From Clitopilus passeckerianus (lineage: Eukaryota > Basidiomycota > Agaricomycetes > Agaricales > Entolomataceae), in assembly GCA_944990035.1 (NCBI GenBank), contig CALYLX010000149.1:434001-498000 (forward strand): a DNA stretch of 64,000 bases. The letters run 5' to 3'. The notes beneath the pieces were generated by a model that saw only the letters and a program-made list of their open reading frames with translations, was not told where the DNA came from and did not search any database. This document shows, in pieces, positions 44,795 through 56,098 of the stretch. The translations under genes were made by a program, and so were the position numbers. How positions within the stretch are numbered: the first letter of the stretch is position 1; every line of letters starts with the position of its first letter.

Positions 44795-47700
44795 ATGAGC
44801 CCCCGGCGCCCTCCTGCTCATACGAATGTCTCGATGGACGCGAACAATTTCGAAGCTGGGCGCGACAATATCTTCAACATTGGTCCCCCTGCAGTACCTC
44901 GAGATCCTCCCTTAGGTAAGATCCTCACTTTTGACCAGAAATCTAACTTAGCTCTCCGGCAGACATCCCTGAACTCGCTAAATGGTTATCATCTCTGAAC
45001 AACCATCAGATTCAGAAGGATATATTGGAGAAAGTGATGGAAGGAACGGGCGGATGGATCTTCGAGCATCCCCAATTCGTAGACTGGATTACGAAGCAGA
45101 AGAAGATTCTCTGGGGTGCTGGCATGCGTGAGCCTTTCTCTCCCCCTCGCATGTTTTTTGACCGATTTGAAATGATTGCAGCGGGAGCGGGGAAAACATG
45201 TCTGACGTGAGTGAATTACGCCGGTTCTCCAGGTGTTCATGGCCTTGACCAGGCCTCCACAGCTCAATCGTTATCAATCACCTCGTCAAGGAAAGGTGTG
45301 CAACCGCCATATATGTCTACTGCCAATACAAGGAGCAGCTGTCCTCCACCAAAATTCTCGCATGTCTACTTAGGCAGACAGTTCTGAGTTCGGAGAAGGT
45401 TGCGACTTATGTTTCCGCGGCGCTGCACAAACCTTGCTGTCATACGAACACCACACCTTCAAAATCGGAGCTTTTGCGCGTACTGCACGGGGCTTTACAG
45501 CTGCTGAACGATACGTATCTGATAGTAGATGCGTTGGATGAGCTTGATGACAACGTGCGACCTGACTTGATCAATGACCTCATCTCCCTTCAGCACCCAC
45601 TCTTTATGACCTCTCGGCCTCTCTCTAACCTTCCTCACATAAAGGAGCCGGACTTCACCATCCGAGCCCCGGATAAGGATCTTCGCAACTTTTTAGCGAA
45701 TAGAATTGACGCCATACCTCGGTTACAGCAGTATTTCCAAGAGCAGCCTGAGGTCCGGGAAGAGGCCATAGCCAAAATTCAGGGTAAATGTCAAGGAATG
45801 TGAGTGTTATTTATGTCCTAAGTGTGATACGTGCCGATGGCCAGCTATGCTTCCAGGTTCCTCTTGGCAGCCCTACAGATCGACGTATTGGCTTCAGGGG
45901 AGATCGTTGATCGCCGTAGTCTCAGTGAAGCCATCGCGCGGCTACCTACAACATTGAAAGATCATTACGAGCTCACGTTGGAGAAGATAAGAAAACAGAC
46001 TCCCAGAGCACAAGCACTGGCTTGTTGTGCAATAGTGGTGGTCACACATGCAACCCGAATTCTACAAGTGACAGAGCTTCTTGAAGCTCTAACGGTGGAT
46101 ATCAACGCTTTTTCTATTGACGAAGGCCGCCGCACAACTGTGGACACCTTGGTTTCTATCAGTTATGGGCTGCTGACGATTGAGGCGGAAAGCAGCACGG
46201 TTCAGCTCGTTCGTGAGTTTTGTTATATCTTACATTTCCCCAGCTCATCCGGTTGTTTCGTCAGATTACACTGCTCAAGATTTCTTTGATGGACTTAATG
46301 ACCCATCATTCAATAATCCACACGCTTTCATTGCGGGGATTTCTGCGATATACATGTCGCGGGCCAACATAGACTACGAGTCAATCAGTGACGAATTCCA
46401 CCTCAAGGCAACCGGGTCTTCCCATCCATTTCTCCTCTATGCTTGCTCGAATTTGGGACATCATGCACACCGAGCAGCCTCCCATTCCAACGGCCACATC
46501 CCCACACAGGTCAACGAACTATTCCGCAATCGACAGTCCATCCCGATTCCACTCACCTCACTAGGTGACTATATTGATCGTGGTCAAGCTATCCATTTTG
46601 CGGCATTCCATGGGCTAGAAGCCCTTGTCGAGGATAACCAGCACACTGTGGACCATAAATCAACCCTTGGCTGCTCAACACTGTTCTATGCATGTCTGGG
46701 GGGCTGGACTGCGCTTGCGGAGCAGCTTATGAGCAAGGAGGGACTCATGTTGGACATTGGCTGTATTACACATTTCGGAGCTACTGTCCTCCATGCTGCC
46801 TCTCACAGCGGACAAGTATCTCTGATAACACAACTTATGCCCATGTGTGGTAAGGCCAGTGGCTGTTTTGGCCAGGCAAAACAACACGTCCTTGGTTACC
46901 TTCCTATCAACATCAACGGCCGCATGTTGGGCGGCCAAACGGCACTCCATTTAGCATCCCGTAACGGACACACTGCAGTTGTTGAAGCGCTTTTTAACTG
47001 CAGTCTGGGAAGAGCTGTAAATGCTCGCCACGGAATGAATGTCGTGCATGGGTTATTCAAACTAGCGGGAGAATTTGGGACAGTTACTCGACTGCTTCTC
47101 GACCCCCCCAAACTCGACATCAATGCAAGCGACGATCAAAGGCAGCGCCCACTTCACCTAGCGGTTGAAAAGGGACACACCCCAATTGTCAGACTACTTC
47201 TCAGCTCAGCCCAAATCGACATCAATGCGAAAGACGGGATGGGGCGCAGCCCACTTCACACAGCAGCTGAAAAAGGACACGAGCCCATTGTTCGGCTATT
47301 TCTCGACTCTGCCAATATCGACATCAATGCCATAGACCTGTACCGTAGCAGTCCGCTTCATTTATCAGCCAGGCATGGACACAAGGCAGTTGTTCGGCTG
47401 CTTCTCGACTCTGCCAATATTTATGTCAACGCAAAGACTAGTTCCGGGAGCAGTCCACTTCATCTAGCGGCCGAGAATGGACACACGGCAGTCGTTCAAC
47501 TATTCCTCGACTCAACCAGCGTTGACGTCAATGCAAAGGATGACCTGGGACGCAGTCCACTTTATCTAGCAGCCATGAGTGGATGCACGCCAGTCGTTCC
47601 CCTGCTTCTCAACTCCACTCACATTGACGCTCGAGTCAATGCAAAGGAACCGTACGGGAGCAGCCCACTTCATTCACCGGAAACGAATGGACACGCGGCA

Positions 47701-48492
47701 GTTGTACGACTACCTCTCAACACTGCCAATATCGATATCAATGCAAATGATTTATTTGGTGACAGTCCATTTCATGGAGCAGCCAAGAATGGACACGAGG
47801 TAGTTATGCAACTACTCCTCAACACTGCCAACATCGATGCTAATGCAAAGGGTTGGTGCGGCAATAGTCCACTGCATTCAGCAGCTCAGAATGGACACGA
47901 AGCAGCCGTTCAACTACTTCTCAACACCACCAATATCGATGTCAATGCTAGGAATAGTTCCGGAAGTAGTCCACTGCACCTCGCAACTGAGAACGGACAC
48001 ACGACAGTGGTTCAACTCCTTCTCAACTCTGCCAACATTTGCGTCAACGCAAGTGATTCGCTTGGGGACAGTCCACTCCATGGAGCAGTCAGGAATGGAC
48101 ACGAGGCAGTCGTGCGACTACTTCTCAAGTTCAATGCGGCCAATATCGATGTCAATGCAAAGGGTTGGAAAGGGATGGGTCTTCTTCATTCAGCTGCTGA
48201 GAATGGACACCACACATTGGTTCGACTACTTCTCGACTTTCCCAACATTGATATCAACGCAATGGATGGGAATTCGTGGAACCCACTTCACGCAGCCGCC
48301 TACTCTGGACGGGAGACAGTCGTTCGACTACTGCTTGGCTGTAGCGGGGTCGACATTTACGCCAAAGCTCCACGTTTGAGTGCTTTTACACCTAATGGAA
48401 CACCCCTTGACCTAGCCAGATGGAGGGGTCATCAGCATATCGTCCAGCTATTCGAGGAGATGGGATACGGGGACAGCCAAGCCAAGCCATGA
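44795..48492 (+). CDS. NACHT-ankyrin repeat protein (fungal NLR-like)
   Basis: Six exons (44795-44915, 44963-45127, 45182-45206, 45263-45799, 45857-46212, 46265-48492) give 1143 residues. The leader NNFEAGRDNIFNIGPPAVP is typical of this class. NACHT: the P-loop GMPGAGKTCLTSIVINHLV is assembled from three exons, one of just 25 nt. YLIVDALDELDD is Walker B, and LFMTSRPL follows. A winged/helical spacer ends in VQLVHYTAQDFFDGL. The C-terminal half has about 13 well-formed ankyrin repeats plus degenerate ones, of the form GxSPLHxAAxNGHxAVVxLLLxxANIDVNAK. They are very similar to each other at DNA level (about 102 bp period, 47120-48290). Such STAND proteins are thought to sense non-self and trigger cell-death responses; ligand and effector are unknown here. 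Confidence 0.88.
47120..48290 (+). repeat. Tandem ~102 bp coding repeats (ankyrin units)
   Basis: Eleven to twelve consecutive 33-36 codon units with recurring DNA such as CTTCTCGACTCTGCCAATAT and GAGAATGGACACA. High similarity between neighbouring units implies recent amplification or concerted evolution. Confidence 0.85.
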
Positions 48493-49121
48493 ATCCGCAT
48501 AAGCCATTATTATACAATTTTATGTAGGGATATAGTATGCACCTCCAGTCGTGCACTCCCTATATCACAAGTACTTCCAATATTTCAACTTGATTTCGCT
48601 TAGAATCGGTACTATGAAGTCACGTAGGCTGGTTACTAGTATATTTGGGTCCCGAATTGAAAATCCGACACGTGTACGAGCTTTCTATTTATGGCCGTAT
48701 GTTCGAGGAAAAGAACCTGGTGGTGGTGGTGAAGGAGACGTAGCGGGTCATTGGTTCTGTTGACCCCTGGCACGGAACCCTCACGTCTAAACACTGGCGA
48801 GACGAGGATGAGGACTCGTGAAGAACTAATGCGCTGAAATAGCATAATAGACTGTTAGTAATTAGAACTGCGATGGGCGACGGAAACGTACGCTAGCCCT
48901 CTTGTGGGTTCCGACCTTCACAGATATCACATTCTCATTCTAGGATTGACCATACATTGATTCGTTGGTCTTGTGGTCTGCATAGCAAGGTTGCATTTCG
49001 GCGGCTAAACAACACCAGAAAATTTAAACATCCCGGGTCTTGGCCTGCTCTTCTAACTTTTCATGAGGTCCTTGATGTTCTTTGGAGGTGGCGAAAAGTC
49101 CACGAATGTCAGGAGGTCCAA
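48493..49121. other. Interval between NACHT-ankyrin gene and ankyrin fragment
   Basis: Contains the relic at about 48780-48955 shared with 33520-33770. No gene seen. Confidence 0.45.
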
Positions 49122-49742
49122 ATGACTTGCCATGTTTCTGGCTTACTACTTCTTAGCTCTGCCAATATTGATGTCAACGCAGTGGGTGTTCAACAGCAGC
49201 TTCCACTTCATCTAGCGACTGAGAAGGGACACGAGCCCGTTGTTCGGCTACTTCTCCGAGTCAGCTGTGCCGATATCGGTGGGAATGCAAAGAGTGCTGG
49301 AGGTCGGACTGCACTTCAAGTTCATCTCGCGGTTAAGAATGGGCATAAGGCTGTCACCCAAGTACTCCTTGACACCCCCAACGTAGACGTCAATGTCTGG
49401 GATGGCGCATTGCAGCGTCCACTTCATCTAGCTGCTGAGAACGGACACGAGGTAGTCGTTCGACTACTCCTCAATTCCCCCAACATCGACGTCAATTCAT
49501 CGAATGATGGACAGCAGCGTCCTCTTCACTTAGCGGCCGGAAATGGACACAGGGCAGTCGTACAGCTGCTTCTCGGCTGTAGTAAAATCAATGCTCATGC
49601 CAGAATGACTGGTGGAATGTATCGCGATATTACACCCCTCGAAATGGCCAGTAAGGGAGATCATTGGGAGGTTGTCGCATTGTTCGAGGAGATGGGATTT
49701 GGTAATAAACTCATGACCAAGAGTAGAGTCGCATCACAATAA
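49122..49742 (+). pseudogene. Orphan ankyrin-repeat fragment
   Basis: About 206 codons open from the Met at 49122. Ankyrin homology begins abruptly at GLLLLSSANIDVNAV, in the middle of a repeat, then five repeats follow (PLHLATEKGHEPVVRLLL, HLAVKNGHKAVTQVLLD, PLHLAAENGHEVVVRLLLN, PLHLAAGNGHRAVVQLLLG). The terminal segment PLEMASKGDHWEVVALFEEMGFGN parallels PLDLARWRGHQHIVQLFEEMGYGD of the preceding gene. No NACHT domain, no promoter and no convincing start precede it. It is best read as the duplicated 3' end of the neighbour. A functional small ankyrin protein cannot be excluded. Confidence 0.65.
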
Positions 49743-49889
49743 ATTAACAGCGTACGGAGAGGAATACAGAGAGAGGTGTACTAATAATACATAAAACGAA
49801 TTAATGTTCAAAAATGATACAAAGTCGGCGAAGAAGGGCTATACTTTTAAAAGCCAGATTCACGAAGCTCTATCTAGAAGTCAAGCAAT

Positions 49890-51821
49890 CTAGTGCTTGT
49901 CCCAGTAGACCTCAGCACGAGCCTTGACGGTATCACCAGAAGTAGGTGGGATACCAGAGCCGAGGATACCCTGCCACACACCAGTCATGCCGAGACCAAT
50001 ATGGCTGTTCGAGATGTCGAACTCAGCAACTGCGACCTGGTCAGAGCCAGCAGGACGAGGGTTGTATGTCCAGAACTGGCCATTGGCGTAAGACGCGTTG
50101 GCAGCGTTGGCAGCACCGACGACGGGGGTGGAGCTGACCAAGGAGATGTTGAACACGTTGCCGTCGAAGTGCTGCAGCTGCATGTGCGAGAACCAGGGGG
50201 AGTCGTACTCAGCGATGAGAGTGGGGAGGTTGGTGTTGATGGCGCCAGGAAGGGTGGTGGTGAGGTTGGCGGTGACTGCCTTGCAAGCAGCAGAGGGAGA
50301 TTGGGGAGCAGGGTTGACCTGGCAGAAGTTCAGCGTTCCGTATCCCGGGTTGGAGTACGCTCCGACAAGTTTGGAAATGTCTGCAGCAGGTTGCTTGGGA
50401 GCAGAGGGGCGAGCAGTCGCGGCTTGAGGAGCAACAGACTTGATGGCCTTGTACCTCGCGTCCCAGTCGATCGGCTCAAGACCGAGTGCACGGTCGTAGA
50501 TGTAGTTCTTGATGACTTCACCGATCTGCATGCCATGCTCATTGTCGTTGGAGAGGACGGAGATACCGATGCCATCATCGGGCATGCGAGAGATCTGGGT
50601 GTTAAATCCCTGGATGAAGCCTCCGTGCTCGAGGATGAAGTGGCCACGGTAGTACAGCTGGAGCTGAGCAGCACCGTACATCGGGATGGAGTACTCGGGG
50701 AAGGAAGGGAGGTAAGGCCCTGAGGGGATGATGGCTGAGGCAACAGTGTCAACGACATCGGCGGGGACGACTTGCTTGCCAGTGTCGGGGTTCTTGCCCT
50801 TGAGCAGGAGGGCCTTGAGCCACTGAGCCATGTCAACACCGGTGGTCAACATGCCTCCTGCACCAGAGAGGGTGTTTCCGTCGTCGTTGGCATTGGTACC
50901 GGCCCACCAGCGCTGTTGGCGGGGAGTTCCTGCGAAGGGGTCCTGGTAGGGGTTCCAGCCACCGCGAGACATGCCAAATGCAAGCTTCCCAGGCGAGTTG
51001 AAGGCTGTCTGGTAGTTGAAGGTGGATGCCTTCATGCCGAGAGGCTTGAAGATGTTGTCGGTGGCGAAACGGGCGAATGAGATCCCAGTGAGCTTCTGGG
51101 GAACATAGGACAGAACGGTGTACACAACATTGTTATACAACCAGATGTCACGGAACTCGGCAGCCTGGCGGTGGAATCCAAGCTTCTTGGTCTGAAGAGA
51201 GAGAGAGAGAATGGATGAGAGCAAGACCAACACTGACAACACTAGACACTTACGACAGTCTCGACGGTGTCAGAGTAGTGGTACGAAAAGTCATGGAGCG
51301 GGTAGCCAGTTCGGTGACTCATGCAGTCCAACAGAGTGGCATCTGACTTGGCGACGGAGTCGGTCGCGTTCCACTCAGGAATAATGTCGCTCATCTTCGA
51401 GTGCCAGGTGATGGGCTTGTTGGAAAGCGATGGGTTGTCGATGAGGAGACCAGTTGACATGACGGTGAGGAGCTGGGATGCAGTATGTTAGACCATGTTC
51501 TTAGTATCAAAGTCAAGATCCAATTACCTTGGTGTTCGAGGCGATGTTGAAGTAGGTGTTCTCGTTCACCTTGTCGCCATTGCCATTAGCAACACCGTAG
51601 CCCTTGTATTCTGTCTGCCAGGACCCGTCTTCGTTCTTCTTGACGTACGAGACGGAGATACCCCCAGGCGAGTTCCACTCCTTCAGCATATTTTCGATGA
51701 ACGCATCGGTCTGCGCATCGAGAATCTGTGCACCGGCAGATGGCTTTGCAGCACCGGTGGCAGCTGCAGAAGTATATGCAATGAAGAAGGGAAGGATGCT
51801 GAGGAGTGCCTTAAGCTGCAT
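49890..51821 (-). CDS. Secreted class-C beta-lactamase-fold serine hydrolase, copy 3
   Basis: Three exons (51821-51528, 51472-51254, 51191-49890) encode 604 residues, two more than copies 1 and 2 because of a Gly-Ala insert before AQILDAQ. The signal peptide MQLKALLSILPFFIAYTSAA, SNTK (residues 95-98), YNN (190-192) and HGG (360-362) are present. Intron 1 uses a standard GTAATT donor, unlike copies 1 and 2. It is much closer to copy 4 than to copies 1/2: both have WDARYKAIKSV, STPVVGA and SNSHIGLG. The 3' flank runs directly against the orphan ankyrin fragment and is shared with relic 1. The product should be extracellular and active; substrate unknown. Confidence 0.9.
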
Positions 51822-51880
51822 GGCTGCGAACTTAGAAGCTGAGGTGGGATGGTGAGGACTGAGCTGTAATGCCCGCCAGG

Positions 51881-51887
51881 TTTTATA
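51881..51887 (-). promoter_or_regulatory. TATA box of serine-hydrolase copy 3
   Basis: TATAAAA on the minus strand, about 60 bases before the start. Upstream conserved sequence (minus strand ACGAAGACTGCGAAATGGC) is shared with copy 4. Confidence 0.65.
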
Positions 51888-53098
51888 GGCTTGGTGCTCT
51901 CAGCCATTTCGCAGTCTTCGTGGTAGGTGGTGGTCTAAAAATAAGATCGGATCTGAGAGCGGTACAGGGGACGCAGTGAAACTGAGTGCTTACCCCGTTT
52001 GTCGAGCGACGGTTGGCGGTGAATCTTGCTTCATACAATGACGAAGCTCGCCGCGACGCCGTCGCTACAGATCCTGTCCGGTTCGCAACTTTGACTCTGG
52101 GCAGCTGGTGCCAGGAGCGTGATGGCCGGGAGAGGCCTACCCAGAATTACAATCGAGGAATCGCTCGTTTGTCATTGTCGACATAGTCAAAACAAGCGCC
52201 TGGGTCACGCCCTCGTGGACCGGACGGTAGAGGTTGCAATCATTGAATATGAGTGCTACACCACGTTGATTTGCGATACCCCAGCTGTATTTGGTCCCAG
52301 AATAACTCATGTGTTGATGCTGTACCGAATTTGTCTGCATGACGATTTGCGGCAGCCGGTTGCACTTAGAGCTGCGATGTCGGCGACGAACAGTATTGAA
52401 AATGCTGAGGTGCCGGAACGGCAGAGCCTGTACTCAAAGTAAGAACATAAATTTCGTGAGATTCCGTTCACGGACGCAGCGTACCAGGTTTATTGAGCAT
52501 GTGTCTACCCGCTTCAGAGCCCACGTTCGAGATTTCGTGCGTAAAACTGTGCATTATTCGGTGATAACTTCGCCAATGGGTGGTGGAAGAGAGAAAGGCC
52601 AGGTATGCTTGTCCGTGTTTGATCATGATTTAGGGTGGGCTAAACTGTGCTTTCGCGTAGTGGTCAACGTTTCAATCAAGTTTCAGCCGGAAGCCTCAGG
52701 ATCTCTTTTCTATCGTAATTATATTGGTACATAACTTGTTCTTGAAGATCCACCAGCTTGTGGAGCTCAAATTTAATTGTGCAGGGATTGTCTTCCTTGA
52801 TCAAAGTTAGGGTGCATGCAAAAATAGCACGATTAACATGCGAGATCTTCGACCCTATGCTTCTTACAATTTAGTGCTCCATGTATAATTATTCTGTGCC
52901 CTTTCTGACGCGTCTCTTTGCACTTGGAAGTCGTGGCGTATATTGCTTGCCTAAAACAAACCACGCGTTGCTTGTGTCTATTTACCTCGAGGCTTGTCCC
53001 CGATCCCCATCCCCGATGAAGCCCCTAATGTTAGATCTCCAACGAATGGCTTGCTTCGCTCATAGGAGGCCTCTCCTTACGCTTTACTGTCTACAACC
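51888..53098. other. Upstream region of copy 3 and of the oxidoreductase gene
   Basis: The first ~90 bases are homologous to the copy 4 promoter. No gene is seen in the remainder; short open frames lack domains. Confidence 0.4.
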
Positions 53099-55336
53099 AT
53101 GACCAAACCCGCCAATAGTAGCAACAACGAGCCAATACGCGTCCTCATCGTCGGCGCAGGGGCATGTGGCATGTCTGCAGCATATTCGTTCTCTCAGAGT
53201 CCTCCGGGGTAGTTCGAAGTCAAAGTCTACGAGAGATCTTCGAACGCTGGCGGGATGGCTACCTCCGCTCTTATAAAGAAGGAGAAGTATGGTGCGGACT
53301 ATATCAACGATGGCGTGCAGGGTGCTAGTCCTGTGTTCCATAACACCTACGCGATGTTTGAGCGGTTGGGGTTCAGTTCGAGCGAGGTGGGGATGCAGGT
53401 CAGCTTTGGGAGGGATCCGGAGACAGAATTCTGGAGCAACGTGTTTCCTAGTCAAGTTATAGACAAGTGAGTCGTTGCCTCCGCCTGCCGACTGGGATGG
53501 TACTCATTTACTACTCTAGGTTCAGTGCCGATATCAAGAAGTTTGGCAAGGTCCTGAAGATCATCAAGACCTTCGAGCCTATGTTCGCTCTAATCTCTGT
53601 CAGCGCTATGTTACGCATGTTCAGATTCTCCAAGGTTCTTTCTTTCCTCTTCCCCAACCCTTCACCCACATTAATCATGTTTGCCCATCAGGAATTCGGC
53701 GAAGTCATCGTCTTCCCCCTCGTCGCCCTCTTCTTCGGCACAGGGAATCAAACCCCCTTCATCTCATCCTCCATCCTCGAGCGCGTATTCATGGACCCCA
53801 ACATGCGCTTATTCGAATACTCCCCGGACACCTTCCTCGCCTCCATCCCCGAGATGCGAGCCTTCCCCCGCTTGTCCCTTCTATACTCAACTTGGACCGA
53901 ACACGTCGAATCTGCGGAGGAGTCTCCCAGCCCAGTGCAGATCGTAAATGATAGAGAAGTCGTCCGAGTCGAAAGGTCGAGTAAGAAGGGGAAAAAGGGA
54001 GGGGTGAAGGTGTGGTCGAGGAAGACGAGGGGGACGGATAATGGGCAGCAGGTGGTGGAGCCGAGTGAAGAGGAAGAGATGGAGGTGTTTGATGAGCTGA
54101 TATTGTGCACGGATGCGGATGCGGCTTTGAAAATATTGGGTAAGGATGCTGGGTGGATGGAGAAGAGGGTTTTGGGGAATGTCAAGGTTTGCATGGTCCT
54201 CGCCAATTCCGTTCAAATAATTCTGAAGGTTCTTCACAGTACTTATGGGACGTTACTGTAACCCACTCCGATCTCGCATACATGGAAAAGGTATTCCATA
54301 TTCCATTTCTCGGCCCTATCTGAACTGACATCTCTCATACAGTACTACCAAGTCCGCTACTCCCCCGAACTCAACTCCAAGTCTACACCCTCCGATCCAT
54401 CCCAGCAAGAGGAAATGAAGAAGAAATTCGAGTTTGCAGAGCAGAACTTCCAGCCGCTCTATTTTATCAGAAGCTACCCCAGCGACAAGAGGAAGATGGA
54501 GATGAGCTTCGATTTGACTGTGTATCAGCCTCAGGTTCGATTTCCTTTTGCCTCCTACGTGATAGGGCCCCGCTGATGATGGAGGGAAGTTCGATGGTGT
54601 ACCCGAACGTGGCCCTCACGAACAAGAGCATGATGAGGGAGTGTCCCCCCAAAGACAAGGGGAAGGGTCTTCGTCGTCCTCTGTATCGTCATCCATGAAA
54701 AACACCGAACAAGGGGCTTCGCAGGGAACTGAAGCGGAATCGTCTTCGTCAACGAAGGACTCAAACGGCGGCGAGCAATCCTCCATCCCGTTGGAGAAAC
54801 ACGTTTTCCAGACGATCTTCCTGGATAACTCCCCAGGGAGCAAGGAGCTTTGGAGTAAGGGCGATATCGATCCTGATAAGGTTTGCATCTTTCCTCCCAC
54901 CCCAAGAGAAACAGCCCTTTGACGGCAGGAATATAGATCATAATGGAGAAATGGTGGAAGCAACAAAGTCACCGATGGCAGCATTATGCAGGGACTGTAC
55001 CTTGGATGGGGTTCATCAATGGAAAGAATCATACACATTTTGCTGGGGCTTGGACGATTCTCAGTACGTTTTCTCTTCTGCTAGCTGATGATTGAGGTAT
55101 TGATGTGAGGGTTGTATAGATATGCACGAGATTGCGGTGGTTTCGGGGTTTGCGGCTGCGTATAGGCTTGGCGCGGTGTATCCCTTTAGAGAGGATGATG
55201 AGTGCAAGAGGCTTTTTATGTTGTGTTTGGCAGCAAATCATATGGCGAGGATGGTGAGTTTGATAATCCTGACGTTGGAGTCATTGCTGATAAATTGGTG
55301 CAGAGGAAGGAAGATAGGAAGGGCATATTTGCCTGA
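53099..55336 (+). pseudogene. FAD-dependent oxidoreductase gene with one in-frame stop
   Basis: The N-terminal dinucleotide fold is clear: RVLIVGAGACGMSAAYSFS (GxGxxG), then VYERSSNAGGMATSA after the break. Codon 38 (53210-53212) is TAG between SPPG and FEVKVYER, a spot where related flavoproteins have an ordinary residue. Everything after it stays open and splices cleanly through introns near 53470-53519, 53633-53692, 54190-54238, 54291-54343, 54538-54589, 54882-54940, 55064-55120 and 55253-55303, ending GIFA at 55336. Distal motifs include GTGNQTPFISSSILERVFM, DELILCTDADAALKIL, VTHSDLAYMEKYY, and PWMGFINGKNHTHFAGAWT, which resembles the C-terminal FAD-contact Gly-Ala-Trp of amine-oxidase-like enzymes. 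A recent nonsense allele, readthrough or a sequence error would all fit. Substrate unknown. Confidence 0.75.
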
Positions 55337-55547
55337 AGGCGAACGTTGAGTGCGATTTTATGAAGAGGGTAGTAAAGCTTTTATAATGTAGACATACCGT
55401 GTAGTAATAATGTAATGATAATGGTCGTGATTCCATTCTCGAGAAGCATGTCAAGGTTATCTCGCCTAGATCAGTGTGGATGTGCGGACGATCTTGGCTG
55501 AATCGACATTGACACCTGCCGCATCGCACGACAGAATGCAAAAAGAT

Positions 55548-55653
55548 TGACAAGAGTGGGACTTGAACCCACGCCATCATACGATGATGAGAACCCGCGA
55601 AAGCAGGCAAGCTACGCTTGAGTCACACGCCTTAACCGCTCGGCCATCTTGCC
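55548..55653 (-). tRNA. tRNA-Leu(CAA) with intron, second copy
   Basis: Base-for-base identical over 106 nt, intron included, to the tRNA-Leu(CAA) at 21911-22016, on the opposite strand. Flanking sequence is unrelated apart from the T-run terminator (TTTTT, read on the minus strand). Confidence 0.95.
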
Positions 55654-56098
55654 TTGTATAAGCATGGGTGCTGCTGCACAATGGACATGTAGAATGAGCA
55701 AGTCGGGTGCAGTTCAGGCAAAACCTCTCGGTTAGATAAGGCTGACAGCCGTTCCGCGATCCGTTGTTATTGCGGCCGCTACTCGGTACGATACATCCGA
55801 CATCCTTCGGACGAACAAGATCATCCACATTGCCAGCTCATAGGCCAGTTGATCTTTACAATGCAGCAAAGGAAAAATGCTGGCCAAAAACGAATAACGA
55901 TGGCCGTATAAAGAAACCTCTTGAGCCATGTGCGCCGGAGAACCTTCCCGTCCTACCCCAGGATTTTGCAAGACCCTGACTGCTACCTCAGCACCCCTGA
56001 AGGTTCGCAGGGACTTTAACTCTGTCCTTTTGATGCTAAAATGCTAACTTTCGTTAATGCAGCGTTGAGTCAGAGCGCTTATCCCCTAGGTCCATACC
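55654..56098. other. Intergenic, promoter of F-box gene
   Basis: No gene seen between the tRNA and the F-box start. Confidence 0.35.
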
